Shown piece by piece: positions 46,453-55,844 of a DNA stretch of 64,000 nucleotides (positions within the stretch are counted from its first letter, which is position 1; each line of letters opens with the position of its first letter). Source of the DNA: Colwellia sp. (lineage in GTDB: Bacteria > Pseudomonadota > Gammaproteobacteria > Enterobacterales > Alteromonadaceae); NCBI GenBank assembly GCA_029938115.1, contig JAPYOP010000005.1, positions 4,623 through 68,622 of the forward strand, written 5' to 3'. Position numbers and translations under genes: made by a program. The notes beneath the pieces were generated by a model. The model saw only the letters and a program-made list of their open reading frames with translations, was not told the origin of the DNA and ran no database searches.

Positions 46453-46483
46453 TAAAGTTCCTATTAATGACATGCTAAATTAA

Positions 46484-46515
46484 AAAGCCCTAATATTATT
46501 GATATTAGGGCTTTA
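46484..46515 (-). terminator. Intrinsic terminator after the M2 peptidase gene
   Basis: AAAGCCCTAATAT and ATATTAGGGCTTT form a long stem with a 5-base loop, with T-tails on both sides, 38 bases past the peptidase stop. Confidence 0.9.
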
Positions 46516-46552
46516 TTATATTTTTAAACTAAAAATTTAATTTGACAGCTTT

Positions 46553-48409
46553 TTAGAAACCACATTGCTTACCTTGGTTTTTATCTTTTAACCATGTATG
46601 CAACGGAGCAAAGTAATCTAAAATAGCGGTAGCGTCCATTTGCTCATTACCTGTTAGTACTTTGTAAGCTTGTTGCCAAGGTTGGCTAGAGCCCATTTCT
46701 AACATAGTATTAAGCGCTTTACCGGCATCTTTGTTGTTGTAAATAGAACAACGGTGAATAGGGTCAGTATTACCTGAAATTTCACATAAAGCGCGATGGA
46801 ATTCAAATTGCTGAATGTGTGCTAAGAAATAACGGCTATACGGAACGCCACCAGGTACGTGGTACTTTGCACCGGGATCAAATGCGTCAGCATCGCGATC
46901 AATTGGTGCGGCAACACCTTGGTATTTCTCACGTAATTCCCACCAAGCGGTGTTGTAGTTTTCATGAGTTACTTCGCCTGAGTAAACTTTCCAACGCCAT
47001 TGATCAACTAATAAACCAAATGGAATAAAGGCTACCTTATCTAATGCCATTTTCATTAATAAACCAATGTCTTTTGATTCATCAGGAATCGTGTCAATTA
47101 AGCCAATCTCTTTTAAGTATTTTGGCGTAACAGAAAGGGCGATAGTGTCACCAATGGCTTCATGAAAACCATCGTTAGCACTATTTTGAAAGTAAACTGG
47201 TTGCTCTTTATAAGCACGTTGGTAGAAGTTATGCCCTAACTCGTGATGAATAACTGAGAATTCCTCGCCCGTTTTTTGAATACACATTTTAATGCGTATA
47301 TCATCTTTATCATCTAAATCCCATGCCGATGCGTGACAAACCACGTCTCTATCTGCAGGTTTCGTAAATAATGAGCGTGTCCAAAATGTTTCGGGTAAGG
47401 CATCAAAACCAAGAGAAGTGAAAAACTTCTCAGCGCCTTTAACCATTTTTATTTCATCATAATCATGAGCAGCCAACTGCTTAGTAACATCATAACCAGG
47501 ATCAGCATTATCTGGTGCAACAACATCATAGATATTGCCCCAAGATTGTGCCCACATATTACCTAAAAGATGTGCCGGAATTGGTTTGTCTTGTGGTACT
47601 TTATCTTCACCGTATTTTTTACCAAGCTCACTACGAACATAACAATGCAAATCGTCATATAAAGGTTTTACTTGTCCCCACAATCGGTCTAATTCTTTAG
47701 CAAAGTCATCAGCAGGCATGTCGTAGTTTGAACGCCACATAGCGCCTAAATCTTTATAACCTAAACCATTAGCGCCTTCATTTGCTAACTCAGCTTGGCG
47801 AATATATAAAGGCTTCATCGATGGGCTAATTTCGCGCCAACCTGACCACATCTCTAATAGCTCGTCGTAATCACGAGAAGTGGCCATCGTTGAGGTCATA
47901 TCACCAAGACTTAGTTTTTTACCTTCTTTGGTGGTGTAACTACCTTTACTATATATACTGCCTAATTCAGCACCAATTTGGGCCAATTCAGCAGATTTAG
48001 CTGGATCTTGTGGTGCTGGCAATACTAAAGATTGCTTCAATATGTTTAATTGTCGACGCTGAGTAGAATTTACGTCTACCTTGTCAAATTTAGCTGCGTG
48101 CATTGCAAATCGAACACCCGCTTCAGTAAATTTTTGACTGGCCTCTGCATATAACGAAGCGGTATCTTCGGTAATGAAGTTATTATAAATCCACTCAGCG
48201 CGATTACTATCTAAGCTAAGTTGTACTTTTTCTGTGGCAACTTCATCTAGAAATATTTGTGCATTTTTGCTTGTTAACGTTTTTGGTGCAATTTGTTTAG
48301 CTTGGGTTGCTTCATCTGAATTTTTTTTATCTTGAGTGCAGCCAACTAATGCAGTAGCAACAACTATAGCTATAGCTGTGAACTTAAATGTTTTTGTTAT
48401 ATTTTTCAT
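46553..48409 (-). CDS. M2-family peptidyl-dipeptidase (ACE-like), lipoprotein
   Basis: Zinc metallopeptidase homologous to angiotensin-converting enzyme, releasing dipeptides from peptide C-termini. The 618-residue product has a lipoprotein signal (IVVATALVGC at about 15-24), so it is membrane-anchored facing the periplasm or surface. The zinc motif HHELGHNFY (HExxH) and the third ligand Glu in NDGFHEAIGD are intact, and the chloride and substrate regions resemble bacterial ACE homologues (AnCE/XcACE length about 610-670). Peptides released would suit a marine peptide scavenger together with the Sap importer. Confidence 0.95.
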   Translation of the reverse strand: MKNITKTFKFTAIAIVVATALVGCTQDKKNSDEATQAKQIAPKTLTSKNAQIFLDEVATEKVQLSLDSNRAEWIYNNFITEDTASLYAEASQKFTEAGVRFAMHAAKFDKVDVNSTQRRQLNILKQSLVLPAPQDPAKSAELAQIGAELGSIYSKGSYTTKEGKKLSLGDMTSTMATSRDYDELLEMWSGWREISPSMKPLYIRQAELANEGANGLGYKDLGAMWRSNYDMPADDFAKELDRLWGQVKPLYDDLHCYVRSELGKKYGEDKVPQDKPIPAHLLGNMWAQSWGNIYDVVAPDNADPGYDVTKQLAAHDYDEIKMVKGAEKFFTSLGFDALPETFWTRSLFTKPADRDVVCHASAWDLDDKDDIRIKMCIQKTGEEFSVIHHELGHNFYQRAYKEQPVYFQNSANDGFHEAIGDTIALSVTPKYLKEIGLIDTIPDESKDIGLLMKMALDKVAFIPFGLLVDQWRWKVYSGEVTHENYNTAWWELREKYQGVAAPIDRDADAFDPGAKYHVPGGVPYSRYFLAHIQQFEFHRALCEISGNTDPIHRCSIYNNKDAGKALNTMLEMGSSQPWQQAYKVLTGNEQMDATAILDYFAPLHTWLKDKNQGKQCGF

Positions 48410-48503
48410 TATAAATTAAGTGTGCTTTATTATTTATTAGGTGAATTCAGTATATTGAAAGCTGACTGTAATGCAAAGGATCTGATAAATGAAAATGAAA
48501 GAC

Positions 48504-48535
48504 AAAAAAAAGGCTCATTCAGTGAAGAGTGAGCC
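48504..48535 (-). terminator. Minus-strand terminator of a candidate small RNA (A)
   Basis: On the minus strand GGCTCA and TGAGCC form a stem, extended inside by TTC/GAA, followed by eight T. No gene lies upstream on that strand between 48959 and here, so it must end a non-coding transcript or readthrough. Confidence 0.65.
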
Positions 48536-48732
48536 AAAACTACAACATAAAAACATATAAACAACGGAGTAAAAATCACTATGCAGGCTTGATTGCTAGG
48601 AGCTATTAAGCTTTGAAAGTGAAGATATCTTATCTCGCCTAAGTGTTTTTTACTGTATAGAATGCGTAACAGTTTGTAATTTACTTTGGCGTATTCAAGA
48701 GAATGGAGTGCTTTGATTTAGGAAAGTAATAC
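48536..48732 (-). ncRNA. Candidate small RNA ending at terminator A
   Basis: About 200 bases between two minus-strand terminators. I find no supported reading frame. On the minus strand TTACAA followed by TATACA (about 48656-48681) resembles -35 and -10 boxes, but spacing is short (14). The case rests on the two terminators; promoter and exact 5' end are unknown. Confidence 0.35.
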
Positions 48733-48776
48733 AAAAAAAAGACTCAGAGCAGATTGACAGATCAGGCCACTGAGTC
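48733..48776 (-). terminator. Minus-strand terminator of a candidate small RNA (B)
   Basis: On the minus strand GACTCAG and CTGAGTC pair around a 22-base loop, followed by eight T (48733-48740). The source transcript would start between here and the psrA-like gene at 48959, on the strand opposite to that gene. Confidence 0.6.
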
Positions 48777-48906
48777 AGGAAGTAAAAATGTATATTCATA
48801 AGTTTGAAAGCTACTATTGATAATAGTTTATTTTTTCTACAATAAATTAATTCAATTGGTATTAACTATTTATAGCACTTGACCTTATAGCAACAAATGG
48901 GCTATT

Positions 48907-48923
48907 TTAAACGCCTGTTTGAA
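48907..48923. promoter_or_regulatory. PsrA-like operator upstream of the TetR gene
   Basis: TTAAACGCCTGTTTGAA contains AAAC-N4-GTTT, the core of the PsrA operator known in Pseudomonas (GAAAC-N4-GTTTC type). It lies 36 bp upstream of the start of a PsrA-like gene, consistent with autoregulation. Confidence 0.6.
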
Positions 48924-48958
48924 TTTACACTTTGTAAGCGTTATTGGTAATAGAAAGT

Positions 48959-49585
48959 ATGAGTACAAAAAACAAAATTTTAGATGCCGCAGAAGTTCTT
49001 TTTGCTGATAAAGGCTTTAATGGTACATCGTTAAGAGAAATAACTAGTCAAGCAGAAGTGAACTTAGCTGCGGTAAATTATCATTTTGGCTCTAAAAAAG
49101 AGCTCATTAAAGCGGTGATGTCACGATATATGAATGAGCTTGGACCTCGTTTAGAGTCAGCTTTAGGGGCGCTTTGTAGTGAAGAAATTAAGCCAAACCT
49201 AGTTGATGTTTTTTCTGCTTTTATTGATCCTTTACTTCATTTAAATAATTTTAAAGAAAATGGAACAAGTATTTTTTTACAGTTATTAGGTCGAGGTTAT
49301 ACTGATAGCCAAGGCTTTTTACGTTGGTTTTTAACCACTCAATATCCAGAGGTTATTGCTAACTTCACTGACGCTGTTCATAAAGCTTATCCTGAATTAA
49401 GCGCAGAAGAAATGTTTTGGCGGTTGCATTTTACTATGGGGACAATCGTTTTTACTATGTCATCAAGTGAAGCGTTAATAGATATTGCTTTGAGTGACTT
49501 CGACCGTAAAGTCGATATAGCAGGAGTGATTAAACAAGTAATCCCTTATGTTGCAGCAGGTGTTGCTGCGCCTATCATTAGATAA
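48959..49585 (+). CDS. PsrA-like TetR-family regulator
   Basis: The 208-residue product closely resembles PsrA, the TetR-family regulator of fatty-acid degradation: KILDAAEVLFADKGFNGTSLREITSQAEVNLAAVNYHFGSKKEL in the N-terminal DNA-binding domain and IFLQLLGRGYTDSQGFLRWFL, MFWRLHFTMGTIVFTMSSSEAL in the ligand domain. In Pseudomonas and Shewanella PsrA senses long-chain fatty acids. An AAAC-N4-GTTT operator precedes it. The ATG at 48959 is chosen over a start five codons earlier; neither has a strong ribosome site. Confidence 0.87.
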   Translation: MSTKNKILDAAEVLFADKGFNGTSLREITSQAEVNLAAVNYHFGSKKELIKAVMSRYMNELGPRLESALGALCSEEIKPNLVDVFSAFIDPLLHLNNFKENGTSIFLQLLGRGYTDSQGFLRWFLTTQYPEVIANFTDAVHKAYPELSAEEMFWRLHFTMGTIVFTMSSSEALIDIALSDFDRKVDIAGVIKQVIPYVAAGVAAPIIR

Positions 49586-49625
49586 ACGCGGCCCTATTGA
49601 CTAAGAAGCTTTAAAGGTTGTTAAT

Positions 49626-50144
49626 TTAAAGTTTTTTAGCGTGTATTAATCTGCTTGCTATAATTACAACAAATGCTGCCGTATAAAGTCCATAAACTAC
49701 AACCATCCACTGTGGCATGCTATAACCTAAAAAGTCCCAGTTTATATCGCCACAATCGCCTGTTGCTTCAAATAAGAATGGGATCCATTCATGCAGTGGC
49801 GCCCATGTTGGGAAGTTAGGGAAAAAATCACAACTAAAAAACAAAGAGCCTGAGTTTTCTTGTATTTCAACGTGCTCTAAAGCAATAAAAAAGCCCCATA
49901 TAGCCCCCGTAGCCCATAACCCATGAGCTAACATTCGTGCTATTAAATGTCGATACCCAAGACAGCCAGTTAAGCCAGCTAAAAAAATAGCAGCAATGGC
50001 CACGCGTTGATAGACACACATAATGCAGGGCGCTAGGTCCATTGCATATTGAAAGAATAATGCAGATAACTCTATAGCCAAGGCTGATAATGCTAACAAT
50101 ACCCACGGCTTCGAGTTAGTCGTTAAATCACTTAAAATTTTCAT
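49626..50144 (-). CDS. dsbB: Disulfide bond formation protein DsbB
   Basis: Inner-membrane enzyme that reoxidises periplasmic DsbA by passing electrons to quinone. From the ATG at 50144, with AGGA upstream, there are 172 residues and four membrane segments. The first redox pair is CIMC in the first periplasmic loop (about 40-43) and the second pair is the Cys of [10 protein letters not shown] with the Cys of [10 protein letters not shown]. The length is as in E. coli (176). The frame extends 19 codons upstream without a ribosome site. It follows nhaD after a terminator, as in Vibrio and Shewanella, where nha genes often lie beside dsbB. Confidence 0.95.
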   Translation of the reverse strand: MKILSDLTTNSKPWVLLALSALAIELSALFFQYAMDLAPCIMCVYQRVAIAAIFLAGLTGCLGYRHLIARMLAHGLWATGAIWGFFIALEHVEIQENSGSLFFSCDFFPNFPTWAPLHEWIPFLFEATGDCGDINWDFLGYSMPQWMVVVYGLYTAAFVVIIASRLIHAKKL

Positions 50145-50179
50145 TTTTTTCCTAATAATTACATTTATTAAGCACATAT

Positions 50180-50214
50180 AAAAAAAGCTTCTAAAGAGCA
50201 TTTAGAAGCTTTTT
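50180..50214 (-). terminator. Intrinsic terminator after nhaD
   Basis: AAAAAAGCTTCTAAA and TTTAGAAGCTTTTT form a stem around GAGCA with tails on both sides, between nhaD and dsbB on the minus strand. Confidence 0.88.
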
Positions 50215-50263
50215 ATAATAACAAATTAATTATAAATTATGTTACCTGAAATTGTTACAATTT

Positions 50264-51661
50264 CTAGCCGTTTATTAAAAGGTGGACATAAATACTGGCA
50301 GCATAACCTAAAGCGATTACCGGCATCCATTTCAAGTGACTAAAGAAAGTATAATAACCACGAGCTTGCCCCATTAAAGCAACACCTGCAGCTGAACCGA
50401 TAGATAATAAACTACCACCAACACCAGCCGTTAATGTTACTAACAACCATTGCGTGTGAGACATATCTGGATTCATGGTTAACACAGCAAACATGACCGG
50501 GATGTTATCAACAATAGCTGAAAGAATACCCACTAAAATATTTGCGTTTGTAGCACCTAACTCGCCATACATAAACTCAGAAGTCATACCTAAATAACCG
50601 ATAAATCCTAAACCACCTACCGCTAAAATAACACCATAGAAGAAGAATAAAGTATCCCACTCGGCTTTAGCTATTTTATCAAAAATATCAAACCCTTCAT
50701 CTTCTATTGCATGGGCATTTGGCATATCAGATTTGTCAATTTCACCTTGACCTGATTTGCGAATGTAGTAACCAAAGAACTTAAGATAAGCTAAACCTAA
50801 CATCATGCCAAATACAGGTGGTAAGTGTAAGAAGTTATGGAAAGATACCGCTGTAATAATAGTTAAAATAAATAACACTACAATGACTAGACCGCCATGT
50901 TTAATTGGGGTCATTTCACTTGACTGCGCTGTTGGATTTCCTTTTGGAATAGCAAACTGCATGATGGCTGCAGGTATAACAAAGTTAACGACAGATGGGA
51001 TAAATAGAACAAAAAACTCTTGGAATTGAATAATTCCTTTTTGCCAAACCATTAACGTTGTAATATCACCAAATGGGCTAAATGCACCGCCAGCGTTTGC
51101 GCCTACAACAATATTAATACAACTTATAGCGATAAATTTTGGCTCATCTTTACCTACCGCTAACACAACCGCACACATAATTAATGCCGTGGTTAAGTTA
51201 TCTGCAATAGGTGAAATAAAGAACGCTAGAATACCTGTTAACCAAAACAGTGCTTTATAACTAAAACCTTTCATGACTAACCAGTCACGTAACGCATCAA
51301 ATACATCACGCTCTAACATGGCATTTATATATGTCATGGCTACAAGTAAGAAGAAGAACAGCTCAGTGTATTCTAAGAAGTTATGACGAATAGCGACTTC
51401 TGCGGCATGTGGCATGCCATGTGCGCCATAATACCAAGCAATAAGTATCCAAATTAATCCTGCTGCGAGTAATACAGGTTTAGATTTTCTTAAGTGCAAC
51501 TGCTCTTCTAAAATAACCAGTGTATAGGCTAAGACAAAAATAACAATGGCAGCATAACCAACCCAATGGCTAGTTAAATCGATAGTTTGATGCGCAGCAT
51601 CTGATGCAAACGCAATACTGGGTACCAGCATTGCCAGTAAAATGAATAAAAGTTGTTTCAT
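50264..51661 (-). CDS. nhaD: Na+/H+ antiporter NhaD
   Basis: Sodium/proton antiporter of the IT superfamily, typical of halotolerant marine bacteria. The 465-residue product (from the ATG at 51661) has a cleavable-looking N-terminus (LFILLAMLVPSIAFASDA) and about 11-12 membrane segments, with the conserved NhaD stretches ISPIADNLTTALIM, VVGANAGGAFSPFGDITTLMVWQKG and VDNIPVMFAVLTMNPDM containing membrane Asp residues needed for transport. The start at 51661 has TTGGA six bases upstream; the ATG two codons earlier is too close to that site. Confidence 0.95.
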   Translation of the reverse strand: MKQLLFILLAMLVPSIAFASDAAHQTIDLTSHWVGYAAIVIFVLAYTLVILEEQLHLRKSKPVLLAAGLIWILIAWYYGAHGMPHAAEVAIRHNFLEYTELFFFLLVAMTYINAMLERDVFDALRDWLVMKGFSYKALFWLTGILAFFISPIADNLTTALIMCAVVLAVGKDEPKFIAISCINIVVGANAGGAFSPFGDITTLMVWQKGIIQFQEFFVLFIPSVVNFVIPAAIMQFAIPKGNPTAQSSEMTPIKHGGLVIVVLFILTIITAVSFHNFLHLPPVFGMMLGLAYLKFFGYYIRKSGQGEIDKSDMPNAHAIEDEGFDIFDKIAKAEWDTLFFFYGVILAVGGLGFIGYLGMTSEFMYGELGATNANILVGILSAIVDNIPVMFAVLTMNPDMSHTQWLLVTLTAGVGGSLLSIGSAAGVALMGQARGYYTFFSHLKWMPVIALGYAASIYVHLLING

Positions 51662-51868
51662 GTCCATTCCAAGTTGTGATTGAAGAGGTTATATTTTTGA
51701 TTTCACAAGATTTTAGCAAACCCTAGAAAAAATGATATAGCTAAATTCCAAGAAAGGTTATTAATTTTATTAACCTTTCTGATATTAGTTATGGATTTCC
51801 GTTATAGCAAGCAGGGAATGTTTATGTCTATGCTTTCAGTATTTGCTATTTAATCCCATCTTGTTTGT

Positions 51869-51885
51869 TGCACCATTGTTGTGCG
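51869..51885. promoter_or_regulatory. NtrC-like site upstream of amt
   Basis: TGCACCATTGTTGTGCG matches the NtrC binding consensus (TGCACYA-N3-TGGTGCA) at most positions. It is about 110 bp upstream of the sigma-54 promoter, a normal enhancer distance. The rest of the 425-bp gap between nhaD and amt holds only an AAAGGTTA/TAACCTTT inverted repeat at about 51754-51779. Confidence 0.6.
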
Positions 51886-51977
51886 TTAAATATTGTTGCT
51901 CACCAATACAGTGCAATTCAAAGCGCTATTTTGTACGTATTCTTTTTATCTATTTGTTAAATATAATAAATTATCAG

Positions 51978-51993
51978 TGGCTTGTTTTGTGCA
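51978..51993 (+). promoter_or_regulatory. Sigma-54 promoter for amt
   Basis: TGGCTTGTTTTGTGCA has GG and GC at exactly 10-base spacing, matching the -24/-12 sigma-54 consensus. It lies about 95 bp before the amt start and has an NtrC-like site upstream. Confidence 0.75.
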
Positions 51994-52086
51994 TTAGAGT
52001 GCAAGGACAAATATAATGAATTTTTGATATGAATTGGTTGCACTAATTTGTATCAAATGAACGATAAAACAATATTGGAACTCAAG

Positions 52087-53388
52087 ATGTTAAGAACACT
52101 TTCGCTTACGCTATCTTTTATACTTTTATCAATGCCTACATTTGCTTTTGCAGATAATGGAGAACTTAATGGTGCTAATACGGCATGGATTTTAACTTCT
52201 ACCGCATTGGTACTGTTAATGACTTTACCGGGATTAGCCCTTTTTTACGGCGGGTTGGTTCGTAAAAAAAATGTGCTTTCTATTTTAATGCAGTGTTTTT
52301 CCATCGGCTCTATTGTTTCTATTTTGTGGCTTGTGGTTGGCTATAGTCTTGCTTTTAGTGAGGGTAATGCCTTTATTGGTGACTTTTCTAAAGTGATGAT
52401 GCATGGCATAGGTAAAGATGTATTATCAGGAGATATTCCTGAAAGTTTATTTATGTTATTTCAAATGACCTTCGCGATTATTACTCCTGCACTCATTATT
52501 GGTGGCTTTGCTGAGCGAATGAAGTTCTCTGCAGTATTGTTATTTAGTGGTTTATGGTTACTTGTAGTTTATGCGCCAGTTACTCATTGGGTATGGGGCG
52601 GTGGTTGGTTAAGTCAAATGGGGGTTTATGATTTTGCCGGTGGTATTGTTGTTCATATTACCGCAGGTACAGCAGCACTTGTTGCTGCAATGGTCGTGGG
52701 ACCAAGACGTGGTTTTCCAAGAACGCCTATGCTGCCACATAATTTAACTATGTCGGTTACTGGTGCAGGCATGTTATGGGTTGGTTGGTTTGGCTTTAAC
52801 GGTGGCAGTGCATTAGCCGCTAATGGCGATGCCTCTATGGCTATGCTCGTTACTCATATTTCAGCAGCTGCAGGTACGTTAACTTGGGCTGCAATTGAAT
52901 GGAGAAAATTTGGTAAAGCCAGTGTCTTAGGTGCAGTTACTGGTATGGTAGCAGGTTTAGGCACAATAACGCCGGCTTCTGGTTTTGTTGGTCCAGGTGG
53001 GGCATTAATTATTGGTATTAGTGCCGGCTTTGTTTGTTTTTACGCGACTGTATATATAAAACAAAAATTAAAAATTGATGATTCATTAGATGTATTCCCA
53101 GTGCATGGTGTAGGTGGTATTTTAGGAACCTTATTAGCCGGCGTATTCTCGGCAACTACCCTAGGTGTATTTAGCGGTTTTGGTTTTGCCGAGGGTATTG
53201 CAACCATGTCAGAGCAAGTCAGTGTTCAGCTTATTGGTATCGTTTCAACTTTTGCTTATACCGCTGTTATGACTTATATAATATTAAAACTTGTCTCTTT
53301 GATGACTAAAGGACTTCGTGTTGATGAAGAGCAAGAAGTTAATGGTCTTGATCAAGTTGAGCATGAAGAGTCAGGTTATAATTTATAA
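52087..53388 (+). CDS. amt: Ammonium transporter
   Basis: Inner-membrane channel of the Amt/MEP/Rh family for ammonium uptake. From the ATG at 52087, with GGA upstream, there are 433 residues with a signal-like first helix (LSLTLSFILLSMPTFAFA) and 11 membrane segments. The pore twin histidines are in GGIVVHITAGTAAL and FPVHGVGGILG, and the Phe gate and conserved Asp are in the expected places. Two in-frame starts (TTG 52048, ATG 52057) lack ribosome sites. No glnK lies next to it, unlike the usual glnK-amtB pair. Promoter elements indicate nitrogen-limitation control through sigma-54. Confidence 0.96.
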   Translation: MLRTLSLTLSFILLSMPTFAFADNGELNGANTAWILTSTALVLLMTLPGLALFYGGLVRKKNVLSILMQCFSIGSIVSILWLVVGYSLAFSEGNAFIGDFSKVMMHGIGKDVLSGDIPESLFMLFQMTFAIITPALIIGGFAERMKFSAVLLFSGLWLLVVYAPVTHWVWGGGWLSQMGVYDFAGGIVVHITAGTAALVAAMVVGPRRGFPRTPMLPHNLTMSVTGAGMLWVGWFGFNGGSALAANGDASMAMLVTHISAAAGTLTWAAIEWRKFGKASVLGAVTGMVAGLGTITPASGFVGPGGALIIGISAGFVCFYATVYIKQKLKIDDSLDVFPVHGVGGILGTLLAGVFSATTLGVFSGFGFAEGIATMSEQVSVQLIGIVSTFAYTAVMTYIILKLVSLMTKGLRVDEEQEVNGLDQVEHEESGYNL

Positions 53389-53419
53389 AACTTCTTTATT
53401 CACTCCTTTAATTTTTATT

Positions 53420-53444
53420 AAAAGCGCCTAAGGGCGCTTTTTTT
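53420..53444 (+). terminator. Intrinsic terminator after amt
   Basis: AAAGCGCC and GGCGCTTT pair around TAAG-type loop bases, followed by TTTT, about 30 bases past the amt stop. Confidence 0.88.
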
Positions 53445-53501
53445 ATGTCAAAAATTAATACTAAAAATAGCGGATATTCAGTCATTTTATAGAACAGCAA
53501 A

Positions 53502-53515
53502 TGACAGCGTTGTCA
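53502..53515. promoter_or_regulatory. LacI-type operator upstream of acs
   Basis: TGACAGCGTTGTCA differs by one base from the perfect palindrome TGACAGCGCTGTCA at 24419-24432 before pgi. It lies 250 bp upstream of the acs start in a 377-bp gap that otherwise holds no gene and no other element I can identify. Confidence 0.6.
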
Positions 53516-53765
53516 ATTGTCTTTTTCAGTGCTATGGTTGCTTAATAAATAAAGCTGCTATAGCTTATAAACATTCATTACTGGTTGTTAGTAGAAAAAT
53601 GATTATTATAGCCCTACGATTTAACAACCTTATTTATACTTAAGACTAAAGGCGTATATAAATATTCACGTAGAAAAATTAGTATTACCTTAATCTTACT
53701 TTGTTTAAATAAAGCCAAAAATAAAATTATTACATTGGGTATGAACACCCCTGAAGGAAACTCTC

Positions 53766-55712
53766 ATGAATGAATTGAAACTTTGTTATCCAGTATCAGA
53801 TAAAGCCAAGGCGCATACTCATATTGATGCTGCTACTTATGATGCTATGTATAAGCAATCAATTGAACAGCCGGATGTATTTTGGGGTGAACAAGCGAAA
53901 GAGTTTATTGATTGGTACCAACCTTGGGATAGTGTTAGTAAAGTAGACTTAAAAAATTCTGAAATAAATTGGTTTTCAGGCGCCAAATTAAACGTTAGTT
54001 ACAATTGTATTGACCGTCATTTAGCCACTAAAGCAAATGACACCGCTATTATTTTTGAAGGTGATGATCCGCTCGATGATTTAAAAGTTACTTATCAAGA
54101 GTTGCATGATCATGTTTGTCGTTTTGCCAACTTACTAAAAGAGCGTGGCGTTAAAAAAGGCGATCGTGTTTGTATTTATATGCCGATGATCCCTGAGGTA
54201 GGTTACGCTATGTTAGCCTGTGCTCGCATTGGTGCAATTCACTCGGTGGTGTTTGGTGGTTTTTCTACAGAGTCAATTAAAGCGCGTGTTCTTGATGCTG
54301 ATTGTCAGGTAATAATCACCGCTGATGAATCGGTACGTGGCGGCAAACGAATCCCACTAAAAGCAAATGTTGATGCTGCTGTTGCAGATTGTCCGAATGT
54401 CCATTCTGTTATTGTTGTTGCTCGTACTGGTGGTGATGTTGCTTGGAATGAGAAAGTAGATATTAATTATGCTGATGCCGTAGCAAATTTACCTAGCGTT
54501 TGTGAGCCAGAAATCATGGATGCTGAAGATCCATTATTTATTTTATATACTTCGGGTTCAACTGGAACACCAAAAGGTGTGGTTCATACGTGTGGTGGTT
54601 ATATTTTATATGCGGCAATGACGCATAAATACGTGTTCGATTATAAAGAAGGCGAAATTTACTGGTGTACTGCTGATGCTGGTTGGATCACGGGTCACTC
54701 TTATATTTTCTATGGGCCGTTAGCTAATGGCGCAACAACTTTAGTATTTGAAGGTGTGCCAACTTATCCTGATGCGGGACGTTTCTGGCAAGTATGCGAA
54801 AAACATAAAGTTAATGTGTTCTACACAGCTCCAACAGCCATTCGCGCTTTAATGAGTATTGGTGATGAGCTTGTTAATAAAGCTGATCTTTCGTCAATTC
54901 GTTTATTAGGCACAGTAGGCGAGCCAATTAATCCAGAAGCATGGCATTGGTATTATGAAGTTGTTGGCAAGAGTAACTGTCCCGTTGTTGATACATGGTG
55001 GCAAACGGAAACAGGTGGCATCATGATCACTTCATTACCGGGCGCAGTTGATATGAAACCGGGCTGTGCTGGCAAACCTTTCTTTGGTGTACAACCGGCA
55101 TTATTTGATAAAGATGGTAATAATTTAGAAGGTGAAAACCAAGGTTTACTCGTTATGACTGCTAGTTGGCCTGGGCAACTTCGTACCGTTTATGGCGATC
55201 ATAACCGTTTTTATCAAACTTATTTAGGTCAGTACCCGGGCAACTACTTTACCGGTGATGGTGCTAAACGTGACGAAGATGGTTTTTACTGGATCACTGG
55301 CCGTGTTGATGACGTATTAAATGTTTCTGGTCATCGTCTTGGTACCGCTGAAATTGAAAGTGCTTTAGTACTTCATCCTGCCGTTGCAGAAGCTGCAGTG
55401 GTTGGTTATCCGCATGAAATTAAAGGTCAAGGCGTATACTGTTATGTAACCTTGATGGCTAATGCAGAAGAGTCTGATGAGCTTAATAAAGAGTTGAAAG
55501 AGTTTGTTGCTAAAGAGTTAGGGCGTTTTGCTAAGCCTGACTATTTACAGTGGGCTCCAGGTTTACCAAAAACTCGTTCAGGTAAAATTATGCGTCGTAT
55601 TTTACGTAAAATTGCTGAAAATGATGTAGACAGTTTGGGTGATACCTCCACATTAGCTGATCCGAGTGTAGTTGAAGATTTAATAGCCAAGCGCATTGTT
55701 CATGGTAGTTAA
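53766..55712 (+). CDS. acs: Acetyl-CoA synthetase
   Basis: AMP-forming activation of acetate to acetyl-CoA. The 648-residue product has the family length and motifs: [15 protein letters not shown] for ATP binding, WWQTETGG, and the C-terminal [15 protein letters not shown] with catalytic Lys607, the residue acetylated to switch off the enzyme in other bacteria. The ATG at 53766 follows AAGGAAAC. A LacI-type palindrome 250 bp upstream may link acetate use to sugar regulation. A strong terminator follows. Confidence 0.98.
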   Translation: MNELKLCYPVSDKAKAHTHIDAATYDAMYKQSIEQPDVFWGEQAKEFIDWYQPWDSVSKVDLKNSEINWFSGAKLNVSYNCIDRHLATKANDTAIIFEGDDPLDDLKVTYQELHDHVCRFANLLKERGVKKGDRVCIYMPMIPEVGYAMLACARIGAIHSVVFGGFSTESIKARVLDADCQVIITADESVRGGKRIPLKANVDAAVADCPNVHSVIVVARTGGDVAWNEKVDINYADAVANLPSVCEPEIMDAEDPLFILYTSGSTGTPKGVVHTCGGYILYAAMTHKYVFDYKEGEIYWCTADAGWITGHSYIFYGPLANGATTLVFEGVPTYPDAGRFWQVCEKHKVNVFYTAPTAIRALMSIGDELVNKADLSSIRLLGTVGEPINPEAWHWYYEVVGKSNCPVVDTWWQTETGGIMITSLPGAVDMKPGCAGKPFFGVQPALFDKDGNNLEGENQGLLVMTASWPGQLRTVYGDHNRFYQTYLGQYPGNYFTGDGAKRDEDGFYWITGRVDDVLNVSGHRLGTAEIESALVLHPAVAEAAVVGYPHEIKGQGVYCYVTLMANAEESDELNKELKEFVAKELGRFAKPDYLQWAPGLPKTRSGKIMRRILRKIAENDVDSLGDTSTLADPSVVEDLIAKRIVHGS

Positions 55713-55745
55713 TCATTAAAAACTAACAAGTATATTATTGAATTT

Positions 55746-55769
55746 AAAAGCGCCGAAAGGCGCTTTTTT
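55746..55769 (+). terminator. Intrinsic terminator after acs
   Basis: AAAAGCGCC-GAAA-GGCGCTTTTTT, a GNRA-loop hairpin with a T run, 34 bases past the acs stop. Confidence 0.92.
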
Positions 55770-55844
55770 GCTTTTATTTATTGGTAATTGTGAGAAACTT
55801 TGTATAGGAGCTTTGTTACATCTAATTCATAAAAGGAAATAAGT

